Shown here: one piece after another, positions 1-8,115 of the stretch
Layout of the letters: every line of letters begins with the position of its first letter
Numbering within the stretch: position 1 is the stretch's first letter
Assembly (NCBI GenBank): GCA_013214885.1
Contig: JABSRS010000023.1
Span: 6,329 to 18,168, forward strand
Origin: Gammaproteobacteria bacterium
GTDB lineage: Bacteria; Pseudomonadota; Gammaproteobacteria; Enterobacterales; Psychrobiaceae
DNA: 11,840 nucleotides
Direction: 5' to 3'
Made by a program: the position numbers and the translations under genes
Notes under the pieces: generated by a model
Told to the model about the DNA's origin: nothing
Databases searched by the model: none
What the model saw: the letters and a program-made list of their open reading frames with translations, nothing else

Positions 1-1171
1 GAGCAAGCTTTCTTTAGGTTTCAAAACCATTCTCACATCTGCTGCATTATTAATTACCAGCCATAGCATTGCAGCAACAATTACGCCAAATGCTCCTACG
101 GTTGCAGCCAAAAGCTATATTTTGGTTGATAATGCCACAGGACAGATCCTAGCCCAAAATAACGCTAACGATCTATTAGCACCAGCGAGTCTGACTAAGT
201 TAATGACCAGCTTCATTATTGGTCGCGAATTAAAATCGGGCAATATCAAAAAAACTGACATGGTGACCATTAGCGAAAATGCTTGGGCCAAAAACTTCCC
301 TGGCTCATCAGTAATGTTTATTGAAGTCGGTACTGAGGTTTCAATCGCAGATCTTAATCGCGGCATTGTGATTCAATCGGGTAACGATGCTTGTGTCGCA
401 ATGGCAGAACATATTGCCGGTACTGAAGATGGTTTTGCTGATTTAATGAATTCAGTAGCTGCCGAGCTTGGTATGGCATCATCATTCTTTGAGAACAGCC
501 ACGGGTTAGATAGCGACCAACATAAAACAACCGCTTATGATATGTCGGTGTTAGCCCAAGCAATTATTAAAGAAACCCCAGAAGAATATAAGCTTTATAG
601 TGAGAAGTCGTTTACGTTTAATAACATTAAGCAGCTTAACCGCAACAGATTATTGTGGGACAGAAGCCTCAATGTTGACGGCATGAAAACGGGCCATACA
701 TCTAAAGCAGGTTACAGTTTGGTGTCATCTGCCGAAAAAGACGGCATGCGATTAATTGCGGTGGTGATGGGAACAAAGAGCAAGCAAGCCCGCACCAGCG
801 AAAGTAAAAAAATCCTAAATTATGGATTTAGATTTTTCGAAACAGTGACACCATTTGAAGCAGGCCATCAGTTCGCAAGTCAAGAAATTTGGTTTGGGAA
901 AACCAACATTGTCGATTTAGGGATCGCCTCAAGTACCCCTTTAACCATTCGTCGTGGTCAATCAAAAAACTTAAAAGCCAGTTTTGAGTTAAACAAAGTA
1001 TTGGAAGCACCAATTAGTAAAGGCGAAGTGTTAGGCACGGTATTTATTCAATTAGACGGTAAGGAATTAGCTCAATATCCACTTATTGCTTTAAATGAAG
1101 TAGAGCAAGGTAGCTGGTTTAAGCGCACGATGGATTACTTCAAGAAGTTCATCGCTGGTTTATTCAGTTAA
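1..1171 (+). CDS. dacA: D-alanyl-D-alanine carboxypeptidase (PBP5/6 family), 5' end at window edge
   Basis: A periplasmic, membrane-anchored DD-carboxypeptidase that trims the terminal D-Ala from peptidoglycan pentapeptides. The frame is open from base 2. Base 1 is a g, so an ATG may straddle the edge, which would give about 390 residues (E. coli DacA has 403). On that numbering, residues 2-26 form a signal peptide (basic start, hydrophobic core, cleavage near SIAA). The three penicillin-binding motifs are present: SLTK with nucleophile Ser64 and Lys67, SGN at 127-129, and KTG at 230-232. A PBP5-type C-terminal beta domain follows. The last 20 residues form an aromatic and basic amphipathic helix (KRTMDYFKKFIAGLFS), as expected for the inner-membrane anchor. 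The next ATG/TTG-type start, at 122, would remove the signal peptide and is not used. In related genomes dacA lies just upstream of ybeD-lipB-lipA, as here. Family assignment is secure; PBP5 versus PBP6 paralogue is not resolved. Confidence 0.95.
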   Translation, partial: SKLSLGFKTILTSAALLITSHSIAATITPNAPTVAAKSYILVDNATGQILAQNNANDLLAPASLTKLMTSFIIGRELKSGNIKKTDMVTISENAWAKNFPGSSVMFIEVGTEVSIADLNRGIVIQSGNDACVAMAEHIAGTEDGFADLMNSVAAELGMASSFFENSHGLDSDQHKTTAYDMSVLAQAIIKETPEEYKLYSEKSFTFNNIKQLNRNRLLWDRSLNVDGMKTGHTSKAGYSLVSSAEKDGMRLIAVVMGTKSKQARTSESKKILNYGFRFFETVTPFEAGHQFASQEIWFGKTNIVDLGIASSTPLTIRRGQSKNLKASFELNKVLEAPISKGEVLGTVFIQLDGKELAQYPLIALNEVEQGSWFKRTMDYFKKFIAGLFS

Positions 1172-1283
1172 CAAAACAAAATAATGCAATCATCAGCTCC
1201 TGTCAGTCTTAATCAGGCAGAAGCTGTGATCAGTAACCCATTTACTCTGGCTCGTGAGTTTCGAATAAGCTAAAATAATGTAT

Positions 1284-1317
1284 GGTTAACTGGCTCAGCC
1301 AACTGAGTCAGTTAACC
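1284..1317. repeat. 34-nt stem-loop (15-bp stem, CCAA loop)
   Basis: The left arm (ggttaactggctcag) pairs with 1303-1317 over 15 positions, with a single G.U wobble, closing a CCAA tetraloop. It lies 112 nt past the dacA stop. The + strand downstream (gcaagaatattt) has no proper T-run, so it is not a textbook intrinsic terminator. It could be a dacA mRNA 3'-end or processing structure, or a protein-binding palindrome. The structure is certain from the sequence; its role is unknown. Confidence 0.65.
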
Positions 1318-1365
1318 GCAAGAATATTTGATTTAGGGTTAACACAACTAACGCCCTGTCATCAT

Positions 1366-1394
1366 TCTGTAAAACTTTTTATTAGGATTATAAT
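1366..1394 (+). promoter_or_regulatory. Candidate sigma-70 promoter for ybeD-lipB-lipA
   Basis: A perfect TATAAT lies at 1389-1394. The hexamer 17 bp upstream (tctgta, 1366-1371) is a weak -35. A start site near 1401 would give a leader of about 70 nt before ybeD. The -10 is bracketed by a short inverted repeat (TAGGA 1383-1387, TCCTA 1396-1400), which might be an operator. This is inferred from position and -10 quality only. Confidence 0.4.
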
Positions 1395-1420
1395 GTCCTA
1401 GTAATGACCTTTAATTTTTA

Positions 1421-1450
1421 CCCATTAGGTTCTATCAGATATCTAATGGG
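1421..1450 (+). repeat. Inverted repeat in the ybeD leader
   Basis: CCCATTAG (1421-1428) pairs perfectly with CTAATGGG (1443-1450); a G.U and a T-A pair can extend the stem to 10 bp around a 10-nt loop. It lies 22 nt before the ybeD start codon, inside the leader predicted from the 1389-1394 promoter. It could affect translation or message stability. No known riboswitch is recognised. Confidence 0.45.
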
Positions 1451-1472
1451 CATATTTGTGTTGGAGATTGTA

Positions 1473-1742
1473 ATGGACACAAAATTTGATGAGTTGCTTG
1501 AATTCCCTTGTGATTTTGGCTTTAGAATTATGGGCTTAGCCCTTGAAGAATTACCTACTGTCGTTAATGCGGTTTTTGAAAAACATGTCAGCGGTGAGTA
1601 CAAACAATTACCAAAGGTTAGAAAAAGCAGTAGTGGTAAATACCATTCTATCTCTTATACCATCCGCGTGAACAGCAAAGAGCAAATTGAGCTACTTTAC
1701 AAAGAGCTCTCAGAGATCGAGATCGTTCGTTACGTACTTTAG
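1473..1742 (+). CDS. ybeD: YbeD family protein (DUF493), lipoate-operon companion
   Basis: An 89-residue cytoplasmic protein of the YbeD/DUF493 family (E. coli YbeD has 87). The fold is a small ferredoxin-like alpha/beta domain, and its biochemical role is not established. Family landmarks are visible: DELLEFPCDFGFRIMG at the N-terminus, the central SSSGKYHSISYTI strand, and the C-terminal LYKELSEIEIVRYVL, which matches the family end closely. The ATG at 1473 is chosen because a GGAG (1463-1466) sits 6 nt upstream and the product then aligns end to end with the family. An in-frame ATG at 1404 would add 23 atypical residues encoded across the leader repeat. lipB follows after 18 nt, so the two are probably co-transcribed. 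Confidence 0.93.
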   Translation: MDTKFDELLEFPCDFGFRIMGLALEELPTVVNAVFEKHVSGEYKQLPKVRKSSSGKYHSISYTIRVNSKEQIELLYKELSEIEIVRYVL

Positions 1743-1760
1743 TCAGTAAATAGGGTTTTC

Positions 1761-2435
1761 ATGTCAATTAAACAATCCGTTTCAGCCCCAGAAAAATTAG
1801 TCATTAGGCAATTAAATCGCCGAGATTATGAATCTGTTTGGCGGGCAATGCAAAATTACACCGATGCCAGAAATGAGCTATCAAATGATGAGATTTGGTT
1901 AGTTGAACACGACCCCGTATTTACTCAAGGCCAGGCTGGTAAAGAAGAGCATTTATTATTTCCAGGTGATATTCCAGTGGTCAAGGTCGATCGCGGTGGC
2001 CAAGTTACTTATCATGGTCCTGGGCAATTGGTGGTATATTTTTTACTCGATATCCGGCGCTTGAAGTTTGGCGTGCGAGAACTAGTTACCCATATCGAGC
2101 TATGCTTAGTTGAATTGTTAAATAACTATGATATAAATGCCTACCCTAAACCAGATGCCCCAGGTGTCTATGTCGATGAGAAAAAAATTGCTAGCCTTGG
2201 ACTTCGGATCCGTAAGGGCTGCTCATTTCATGGCTTAGCACTTAATGTCGGGATGGATTTAGAACCATTTAAACGAATTAATCCCTGTGGTTACAGTGGA
2301 CTTGAAATGATTCAAGTCAGTGATTTTGGTGGTCCAAGTGACTTGGCACCAATTGCACAAAGCTTAATTCACATTATCGCCCAACGCTTAGGATATCAAG
2401 GCGTTGAGCAAGTTACAGGATTCACCAATGAGTAA
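1761..2435 (+). CDS. lipB: Octanoyl-[acyl-carrier-protein]:protein octanoyltransferase LipB
   Basis: LipB moves the octanoyl chain from octanoyl-ACP to the lipoyl domains of the 2-oxoacid dehydrogenases and the glycine cleavage H protein. It is the first step of endogenous lipoate synthesis, in the cytoplasm. The 224-residue product (E. coli 213) carries the signature [12 protein letters not shown] (78-89). It also has KIASLGLRI with the catalytic Lys142 and NPCG with the acyl-accepting Cys176, equivalent to E. coli Lys135 and Cys169 with a constant offset of 7. The ATG at 1761 has a taggg ribosome binding site 5 nt upstream. Its stop overlaps the start of lipA by 8 nt, which implies translational coupling of the two consecutive enzymes. 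No missing residues are seen. Confidence 0.97.
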   Translation: MSIKQSVSAPEKLVIRQLNRRDYESVWRAMQNYTDARNELSNDEIWLVEHDPVFTQGQAGKEEHLLFPGDIPVVKVDRGGQVTYHGPGQLVVYFLLDIRRLKFGVRELVTHIELCLVELLNNYDINAYPKPDAPGVYVDEKKIASLGLRIRKGCSFHGLALNVGMDLEPFKRINPCGYSGLEMIQVSDFGGPSDLAPIAQSLIHIIAQRLGYQGVEQVTGFTNE

Positions 2436-3399
2436 TATTAAACAGTCGAAATTAGTTGCTGGCGAAAAGCTACGTGACGCAGATAAACTTGCTTTTATTC
2501 CAATTAAAATCATTGCCACCGAAAAAGCAGAAATTTTGCGTAAACCGAGCTGGCTTAGAGTGAAGTTACCTCGCAGCACGGCCAAGATCGACGAAATTAA
2601 AAGAGCAATGCGTAAACATAATCTAAGTTCGGTCTGTGAAGAGGCTTCTTGTCCTAATTTAAGCGAATGTTTCACTCACGGCACTGCTACGTTTATGATT
2701 TTAGGTGCTATTTGTACCCGTCGCTGTCCGTTCTGTGATGTTGCTCATGGCCGCCCATTACCTGTTAATGCCGAAGAGCCAGAAAAGCTAGCAGCAACTG
2801 TTCGCGATATGAAACTAAGATATGTCGTTATTACTTCTGTTGACCGTGATGATTTACGCGATGGTGGAGCCCAACATTTCGCTGATTGTGTTCGTGCTAT
2901 TCGTAAAGAAGTACCGAATATTAAAATTGAAATTTTAGTCCCTGACTTTAAAGGTCGAATGGATAAAGCCTTAGAAATATTAAGCACCTGTCCACCCGAT
3001 GTCTTTAACCACAATTTAGAAACTGCGCCACATCTCTATCGTGAAGTACGCCCTGGTGCTCATTACAAAAACTCGCTTGAGCTATTACGTCGCTTTAAGG
3101 AAATGCACCCTGAAGTAACGACTAAATCGGGACTAATGATGGGTTTAGGCGAAACGAACGATGAAATTGCGGCGGTATTAAAAGACTTACGTGACCATAA
3201 TGTCGAAATGTTAACCTTAGGGCAATACTTGCAGCCAAGTAAGCATCACCTACCCGTTAAGCGTTATGTGCCACCAGCAGAATTTGACCAATTGGGTGTA
3301 ATCGCTAAAGAACTTGGCTTTACACACGCCGCTTGTGGTCCAATGGTGCGTTCTAGCTACCATGCCGACATGCAAGCGAAAGGCGAAGAAGTTAAATAA
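2428..3399 (+). CDS. lipA: Lipoyl synthase LipA (radical SAM)
   Basis: LipA inserts two sulfurs into the protein-bound octanoyl chain made by LipB, using S-adenosylmethionine and two [4Fe-4S] clusters. The 323-residue product (E. coli 321) shows the auxiliary-cluster cysteines Cys70, Cys75 and Cys81 ([12 protein letters not shown]). The radical-SAM motif is CTRRCPFC with Cys96, Cys100 and Cys103. The C-terminal RSSYHAD supplies Ser310, the serine ligand of the auxiliary cluster. All are offset by 2 from E. coli. The ATG at 2428 is preferred: an AGGA lies 7 nt upstream (2417-2420) and the start overlaps the lipB stop by 8 nt. The in-frame TTG at 2404 would add only 8 residues. The gene ends 20 nt before an intrinsic terminator and is the last gene of the ybeD-lipB-lipA unit. 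Confidence 0.98.
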   Translation: MSNIKQSKLVAGEKLRDADKLAFIPIKIIATEKAEILRKPSWLRVKLPRSTAKIDEIKRAMRKHNLSSVCEEASCPNLSECFTHGTATFMILGAICTRRCPFCDVAHGRPLPVNAEEPEKLAATVRDMKLRYVVITSVDRDDLRDGGAQHFADCVRAIRKEVPNIKIEILVPDFKGRMDKALEILSTCPPDVFNHNLETAPHLYREVRPGAHYKNSLELLRRFKEMHPEVTTKSGLMMGLGETNDEIAAVLKDLRDHNVEMLTLGQYLQPSKHHLPVKRYVPPAEFDQLGVIAKELGFTHAACGPMVRSSYHADMQAKGEEVK

Positions 3400-3419
3400 C
3401 CTTTAACTTTTATGATGAT

Positions 3420-3444
3420 AAAAAGGGCTTGATTGCCCTTTTTT
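3420..3444 (+). terminator. Intrinsic terminator after lipA
   Basis: An AAAAGGGC (3421-3428) and GCCCTTTT (3435-3442) stem closes a 6-nt loop (ttgatt) and runs straight into a six-T tract at 3439-3444. It is a well-formed rho-independent terminator 20 nt past the lipA stop and closes the lipoate unit. The remaining 124 nt to can hold no gene; an AT-rich stretch near 3505-3530 probably carries the can promoter, but no hexamer pair stands out. Confidence 0.9.
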
Positions 3445-3568
3445 CGTTATTAGCGAGCTAAATGGTCAAATATCCTCTCAGCCACTCCGACCAGCATTTA
3501 AGTACTTTATAAATCATTAATATATGGTTATCATTCCTTGTCGATTAATTGCTATGTAGAGTTCTTTT

Positions 3569-4219
3569 ATGCAAGTTTTACCACATCTTTTTGCTAACAA
3601 TGTACGTTGGGCCAAAGAGGTTGAGGCGCAAGAACCAGGTTTTTTCAAAACTTTAAGTGAACAGCAAAATCCAGAATATTTATGGATTGGTTGTTCCGAC
3701 AGCCGGGTGCCAGCCAATGAAATTGTTGGATTAAAGCCAGGTGAACTATTTGTTCATCGTAACGTCGCCAACGCCGTAGTTCATACTGACTTTAACTGTT
3801 TGTCCGTTATTCAATACGCGGTTGATGTCTTAAAAGTAAAACATATTATTGTCACTGGTCACTACGGCTGTGGCGGCGTCATAGCAGCGATGAATAACGT
3901 CAAACTCGGTCTAATTGATAACTGGTTACGCCACATTAAAGATATTGCGCATAAACATCAGGAGCAGCTGCGCGTAATCAGTGATATTGAAAAACGCCAA
4001 GATAGGATGTGTGAACTCAATGTGATTGAGCAAGTGATGAACGTATCACAAATATCTATTGTTCAAGATGCCTGGGCGCGCGGTCAAGAGCTTCATCTTC
4101 ATAGCTGGATTTATCGAGTGAGCGATGGCATGTTAACGGATTTACAAAACAACATTACCAATCCTGATGATGCCGTTGAGATTTATCACGACGCGATTAA
4201 TAACATCCAAAAAGTTTAA
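3569..4219 (+). CDS. can: Beta-class carbonic anhydrase
   Basis: A cytoplasmic zinc enzyme that interconverts CO2 and bicarbonate, supplying bicarbonate for carboxylation reactions. The 216-residue product (E. coli Can has 220) carries all zinc and active-site residues: Cys42, Asp44 and Arg46 in [10 protein letters not shown], and His98 and Cys101 in GHYGCGG. Trp39, Arg64 and the tyrosine in HSWIY (Tyr182) match the non-catalytic bicarbonate pocket of the allosteric type II enzymes (E. coli, Haemophilus); that subtype is inference. The ATG at 3569 has only a weak purine-rich site (tagag) 7 nt upstream, but the protein aligns from residue 1. The gene stands alone: a terminator lies upstream, and rssA converges on it with a 4-nt overlap of stop codons. 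Confidence 0.96.
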   Translation: MQVLPHLFANNVRWAKEVEAQEPGFFKTLSEQQNPEYLWIGCSDSRVPANEIVGLKPGELFVHRNVANAVVHTDFNCLSVIQYAVDVLKVKHIIVTGHYGCGGVIAAMNNVKLGLIDNWLRHIKDIAHKHQEQLRVISDIEKRQDRMCELNVIEQVMNVSQISIVQDAWARGQELHLHSWIYRVSDGMLTDLQNNITNPDDAVEIYHDAINNIQKV

Positions 4220-5154
4220 CTCGATTTTCCAGTCAAATGATAGCGTAGTAATTCACTTTCAATTAGGTGGGCAATATCGTTCACAGCCTGTTCCCCCGCA
4301 GCGATAGATTCGGGGGCCCGGTTAAAATCCATCGAGCCAATATGAGCAACTTTAGGTTGTAACAATATTTCAGGCGGATCACCTGCCAAACGTGATTTCT
4401 TTTGCCGGTGCTCTAATATATCTAATGCGGTCGACATCACTGCAAACATATTAGGTTGGGTGCCTTGGTTTTTAATAAATTTATTGGCAATTTCACTTAA
4501 ATAATCTTTGGAATGACCGATTAGATTTTTAAAATGGCCATCATTACTCTCCGCATTCAATTGATCAATATCGATCGTTTCAGCTTCAACAGGCACCGCT
4601 AAAACCTCTGGATAGCCGTACAAATCTACCGCAATCACCAAATCTGCCCCAAGCGCACGACAAACATTAACAGGAATAGGGTTAACAACCGCGCCATCGA
4701 TAAAATATCTATCACCAAGGCGTTTAGGTGATAATAATCCAGGGATTGAACAAGAAGCTCTGACGGCATCTTGTAGAGGGCCTTTTTTAAGCCAAACTTC
4801 ATGACCACCATATAAATCGGTCGCAACAGCGACAAAAGGAATATCAAGATCTTCGACATTAATATCACCGATCATCGTTTTAGCATGTTCAAAGACTTTT
4901 TCACCAGACATCAAACCGCCACGACGCCAGCTAATATCCATCATGCTAACGAGATCCCAATTGGAAAACCCATTGACCCAATGTTCGAGTTTGGACAAAT
5001 TACCAGTGGCATATGCTGCACCAACAAAGGCACCGATTGAACAACCTGCGACAACGTCGGGTTTAATCCCAAGTTGCTCAAGGGCTTTAAACACCCCGAT
5101 ATGTGCCCAGCCTTTAGCTGAACCACTACCAAGTGCAATGCCAATTTTTGCCAT
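4216..5154 (-). CDS. rssA: RssA-like patatin family serine hydrolase
   Basis: A 312-residue patatin-like phospholipase-domain protein of the bacterial RssA type (E. coli RssA has 301). It has no signal peptide or membrane segment. Visible are the glycine-rich oxyanion loop [12 protein letters not shown] (9-20), the nucleophile elbow GCSIG with Ser39, and the catalytic Asp153 in DGAVVNP, which form the Ser-Asp dyad. RssA landmarks also match, including [20 protein letters not shown] and [13 protein letters not shown]. The physiological substrate of RssA is not known; the name comes from its E. coli neighbour rssB, which is absent here. The ATG at 5154 matches the family start ([11 protein letters not shown]); a TTG at 5220 would add 22 unrelated residues. 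It probably has its own promoter in the 120-nt gap after mmsB and converges on can. Confidence 0.92.
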   Translation of the reverse strand: MAKIGIALGSGSAKGWAHIGVFKALEQLGIKPDVVAGCSIGAFVGAAYATGNLSKLEHWVNGFSNWDLVSMMDISWRRGGLMSGEKVFEHAKTMIGDINVEDLDIPFVAVATDLYGGHEVWLKKGPLQDAVRASCSIPGLLSPKRLGDRYFIDGAVVNPIPVNVCRALGADLVIAVDLYGYPEVLAVPVEAETIDIDQLNAESNDGHFKNLIGHSKDYLSEIANKFIKNQGTQPNMFAVMSTALDILEHRQKKSRLAGDPPEILLQPKVAHIGSMDFNRAPESIAAGEQAVNDIAHLIESELLRYHLTGKSS

Positions 5155-5173
5155 ATTATTGATTCTTAAATAT

Positions 5174-5202
5174 ATTATATGTTGTTTTAATATACCTAAT
5201 TT
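5174..5202 (-). promoter_or_regulatory. Candidate promoter for rssA
   Basis: Read on the minus strand, a perfect TATAAT lies at 5179-5174, with a poor -35 (aaatta, 5202-5197) at 17-bp spacing. The start site would be near 5167, only about 13 nt before the rssA ATG. The surrounding DNA is very AT-rich, so chance matches are likely. Confidence 0.3.
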
Positions 5203-5227
5203 TTGTTCTGTTGGATACAATTTAGAC

Positions 5228-5253
5228 GAGACAAGAGCGTTTGCTCTTGCCTC
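5228..5253 (-). terminator. Stem-loop after mmsB, possible weak terminator
   Basis: CAAGAGC (5232-5238) pairs with GCTCTTG (5243-5249) around a 4-nt loop. After one mismatch, GAG/CTC adds 3 bp (5228-5230 with 5251-5253). It lies 21 nt beyond the mmsB stop in the right place for an operon end, but the minus strand beyond it (gtctaaattg) lacks a good T-run. Termination may be weak or rho-assisted, with some read-through into rssA. Confidence 0.45.
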
Positions 5254-5274
5254 ATTAGGAAAGGTAAGTATTGG

Positions 5275-6165
5275 TTATTTTTTTTCCTGATACATCTGCA
5301 CAATGCTAGAGAAATCTTTCGTTCCAGCACCTGTTCTTGAATGCATGGTGTATAAACTTCGCGCTAAGGTGCCAAGAGGAGTTGCAGACTTCGACAACTG
5401 GGCGGCCTCCCCAGCAAGTCCTAGATCCTTGAGCATCAAGTCAACCATGAAACCACCCTGATAGTTATTACTCGATGGCACATTCTCCATCACATTAGGC
5501 ACAGGGTTATACAGTTCAAGACACCAATTACGACCAGAACTTTTTAGCATAATTTCCGATAGTACTTTTGGATCGAGCCCATTATCAATACCCATTTGTA
5601 ATGCTTCAGAGGTACCAGCCATTAAAATAGATAACAACATATTGTTGCATATCTTAGCCACTTGCCCTGCACCAACGCCACCAGCATGGAAAATGTTTTT
5701 GCCCATATCTTCAAGCACTACTTTGCCGTGATCAAAATGATCAACCTCACCACCACAAATAAAACTTAGCGTGCCAGCGACTGCACCACCAACGCCACCA
5801 GAAACTGGGGCATCAATAAATGGAATACCACGTTTTTTAGCTTGTTCTGCCACCAAACGTGCAGTTGCTGCATCAATGGTGCTTGAGTCGATCATCAAGG
5901 TATTATCATCAACGACGCTCAGTAAACCATTATCACCAAGGTACAGTCCTGCCACATGCTTACCAGCAGGGAGCATCGTAATGACATATTGCTTACCTTT
6001 CGCCGCGGCATTTGCACTAGAGGCTGCAACGCCACCCTGCTCAACCACGGTGGCAATTGCACTTTGGCTTAAATCGAAAACTTCAACTTGATGTCCTGCT
6101 TTGACTAAGTTAACAGCCATTGGGCCGCCCATGTTACCTAAACCTATAAATCCAATCTTTGCCAT
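5275..6165 (-). CDS. mmsB: 3-hydroxyisobutyrate dehydrogenase
   Basis: Oxidises 3-hydroxyisobutyrate to methylmalonate semialdehyde with NAD+, the fourth step of valine breakdown in this cluster. The 296-residue protein has an N-terminal Rossmann motif (GFIGLGNMGGPMA, 5-17) with Asp31 at the end of the second strand, consistent with NAD rather than NADP. It carries the substrate signature DAPVSGGVGGA (118-128) and the catalytic Lys171 in GQVAKICNN. Its length equals that of the family. The ATG at 6165 has a strong AGGAG ribosome binding site 6 nt upstream. It starts 24 nt after the hydrolase stop, so it is the last gene of the unit. Substrate choice within the beta-hydroxyacid dehydrogenase family is inferred from the neighbouring hydrolase, which makes its substrate. 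Confidence 0.95.
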   Translation of the reverse strand: MAKIGFIGLGNMGGPMAVNLVKAGHQVEVFDLSQSAIATVVEQGGVAASSANAAAKGKQYVITMLPAGKHVAGLYLGDNGLLSVVDDNTLMIDSSTIDAATARLVAEQAKKRGIPFIDAPVSGGVGGAVAGTLSFICGGEVDHFDHGKVVLEDMGKNIFHAGGVGAGQVAKICNNMLLSILMAGTSEALQMGIDNGLDPKVLSEIMLKSSGRNWCLELYNPVPNVMENVPSSNNYQGGFMVDLMLKDLGLAGEAAQLSKSATPLGTLARSLYTMHSRTGAGTKDFSSIVQMYQEKK

Positions 6166-6189
6166 GCTGTGCTCCTTTAAATTAATCGA

Positions 6190-7305
6190 CTAAAGTGCTT
6201 TTAATGGGTGAGTTTTCTCATCCCATACTGGACTAAATAATTGTTCAATAATAGCGTTGTCAACATCTCGAACATCGTCAAAACGCCAAGTTGGTTGGTA
6301 ATCTTTATCAATCAGTAATGCTCTAATACCTTCTCTAAACTCACCAAGCTCGCCACAACGAACTGACAGAGCTAGCTCTAATCTAAAACATTGCGCCAAG
6401 GTTAAATCAGTGCCAACACTAAGTTGTTTTTCTACAATATGTGCTGAGATCGCACTACCACGATTAAGGGAAGCCTGTGCTTTTAGCAGCCATTTATCAT
6501 CGGTTTCTAATGCTTTTATGGCGCTGACTATTGCAGTTAACGTTGGCTTACTCAGTAATTCATTTAACAAGTCGCGATGAGACTCGATATTACCAACCGC
6601 CATATTCGAGCTTGATTTTTGCGCTAATACGTCGATTAAGCTAGAGATAGTTTGGTGATCTTCACCCTTAAAATCTGCTTCGCAAATCGCTGCAATCAAA
6701 TCAGATTTTTGCTGGTGCAATAAGAAGTGATCGGCTAATTTGACTTTTAAACAATCGGCAGCATTCATTTGCGCCGCTGTTAGTCCTAAAAATAAACCTA
6801 AGTTGTCAGGCATTCTATTTAAGAAGTAAGTCCCACCGACATCGGGGTATAAACCAATGCTAACTTCTGGCATCGCCACTCGCGAAGTCTCGGTGACAAC
6901 GCGATGACTGGCACCAGCCATTAAGCCCAAGCCACCGCCCATCACAAAACCATTACCCCACACAATAATCGGCTTGGCGTAGGTATGGATCAAATAATCG
7001 AGGGTATACTCATTGGTGAAGAACTCTTCAACATAAGGTGCGGCATTCGGGGCATGTTCTACCATCGCATGGTACAGCTCAACAATATCACCACCGGCGC
7101 AAAACGCGCGATCGCCCATACTATCGAGTAAAACAGCCACTACATTATCGTCATCTTGCCACTGCATCAGTTTTGGCAACAACGAATCGATCATTGGCTG
7201 ACTTAATGCATTGAGTGACTTTTCACTATTTAACGTTGCTTGGACCAACACCTTGCCATTGGCAGTGCGATGCTCGGTGTAAACAACGACAGCAAGTTGA
7301 GTCAT
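6190..7305 (-). CDS. 3-hydroxyisobutyryl-CoA hydrolase (crotonase superfamily)
   Basis: Hydrolyses 3-hydroxyisobutyryl-CoA to free 3-hydroxyisobutyrate and CoA in valine catabolism. The 371-residue length is typical of HIBCH-type enzymes and about 110 residues longer than simple enoyl-CoA hydratases. The oxyanion-hole segments are AFCAGGD (67-73) and MGGGLGL (122-128). The hydrolase signature MPEVSIGLYPDVGG gives Glu147 and Asp155, corresponding to the catalytic Glu and Asp of human HIBCH. The C-terminal part (ALSVRCGELGEFREGIRALLIDKDYQPTW, in part) matches the family tail. The ATG at 7305 is chosen because it overlaps the hydratase stop as TAATG, a classic coupling arrangement; an in-frame ATG at 7320 would add 5 residues. 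mmsB, encoding the next enzyme, follows directly. Confidence 0.94.
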   Translation of the reverse strand: MTQLAVVVYTEHRTANGKVLVQATLNSEKSLNALSQPMIDSLLPKLMQWQDDDNVVAVLLDSMGDRAFCAGGDIVELYHAMVEHAPNAAPYVEEFFTNEYTLDYLIHTYAKPIIVWGNGFVMGGGLGLMAGASHRVVTETSRVAMPEVSIGLYPDVGGTYFLNRMPDNLGLFLGLTAAQMNAADCLKVKLADHFLLHQQKSDLIAAICEADFKGEDHQTISSLIDVLAQKSSSNMAVGNIESHRDLLNELLSKPTLTAIVSAIKALETDDKWLLKAQASLNRGSAISAHIVEKQLSVGTDLTLAQCFRLELALSVRCGELGEFREGIRALLIDKDYQPTWRFDDVRDVDNAIIEQLFSPVWDEKTHPLKAL

Positions 7306-8081
7306 TAGCCATTTACCCATGTCGGTTTACGTTTCTCTAAGAATGCTGTGACGCCCTCTTTTTGATCTTGAGTATCGAATAAGGCGACAAATTTTTCACG
7401 CTCAAGCGGCAAAGCTGAGTTAATAGAGCCATCACGACTCATTTGAATCAGACTCTTACATGCTGCAACACTTGATGGTGACTGTCTGGCAACTTTTGCA
7501 GCCAAGGCTAATGCCGCCTCAAGCGCTTGCCCTTGCTCGACAACCTCTTCGACCAAACCAATTTTTTCTGCTTTTTCAGCGGTGATCCGCTCGCCACATA
7601 AAATAAGACGCTTAGCCCAACCCTCACCAACTAACAGGCTTAGATTCTGAGTACCGCCAGCACAAGGCAGCAAACCAACACTTGCTTCAGGCAATGCCAT
7701 TTGCGCTTGTTGCTCTGCAATACGAATATCACAAGCTAATGCAACTTCAAGCCCACCGCCCATCGCGTAGCCATTGATTGCCGCAATTGAAACGCCTCTA
7801 AAATTAGCTAGTGTTTCAAAAGCCTCACCAAATATACGTGACATATCCGATGCAACACCTTTGTCGCCTGCGGCAAATAAATTAAGATCGGCACCCGCTG
7901 AGAAAAACTTATCCCCTTCGCCTGTGATAACCAGTGCGTATATTTCTTTGTCGGCGTTAAGTTCTTTAATTAAATCGCGCAGGCCAGCCAGACTTTCAGC
8001 AGTCCAGGTATTAGCAGGGGGATTAGCAATAGTAATCAGGGCCGTATGATCTTGGCGTTCTACTTTTAATAATTTAGTCAC
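7305..8081 (-). CDS. Enoyl-CoA hydratase, probable methacrylyl-CoA hydratase
   Basis: A 258-residue crotonase-family hydratase expected to add water to methacrylyl-CoA, giving 3-hydroxyisobutyryl-CoA. The oxyanion-hole motifs are FFSAGADL (59-66) and GGGLE (108-112). Both acid/base glutamates of true hydratases are present: Glu112 in GGGLE and Glu132 in LPEASVGLLP. The start is a GTG at 8081, with AAGGA 7 nt upstream, which gives the usual family length and a start at VTKLLKVERQ. An upstream TTG-type frame from 8135 would add 18 odd residues and run into the dehydrogenase gene. The gene begins 34 nt after the dehydrogenase stop and its TAA shares a base with the hydrolase ATG. A role in general beta-oxidation cannot be excluded. 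Confidence 0.92.
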   Translation of the reverse strand: MTKLLKVERQDHTALITIANPPANTWTAESLAGLRDLIKELNADKEIYALVITGEGDKFFSAGADLNLFAAGDKGVASDMSRIFGEAFETLANFRGVSIAAINGYAMGGGLEVALACDIRIAEQQAQMALPEASVGLLPCAGGTQNLSLLVGEGWAKRLILCGERITAEKAEKIGLVEEVVEQGQALEAALALAAKVARQSPSSVAACKSLIQMSRDGSINSALPLEREKFVALFDTQDQKEGVTAFLEKRKPTWVNG

Positions 8082-8115
8082 AATAATTTCCTTAATTAAT
8101 CTAATTCTGGTCGTC

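Larger units (their letters stand above)
1172..1472. other. Spacer between dacA and ybeD
   Basis: This 301-nt stretch contains no recognisable gene. It holds a 34-nt stem-loop (1284-1317), a near-consensus -10 box (1389-1394) and a second inverted repeat (1421-1450). A 29-codon ATG frame at 1184-1273 has no ribosome binding site and no similarity I recognise. No T-rich intrinsic terminator follows dacA. Confidence 0.7.

Noticed and set aside
1404..1472. Longer ybeD start at ATG 1404
   Set aside because: It adds 23 residues with no family match. The ATG at 1473 has a good GGAG site and gives an end-to-end match to YbeD.
5155..5220. rssA extension from a TTG at 5220
   Set aside because: It adds 22 residues with no match and would leave no room for the promoter. 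[11 protein letters not shown] is the family start.
5771..6091. Plus-strand open frame antisense to mmsB, and similar antisense frames across the valine genes
   Set aside because: They are shadows of strongly recognised minus-strand enzymes, with no ribosome binding sites and no family resemblance.
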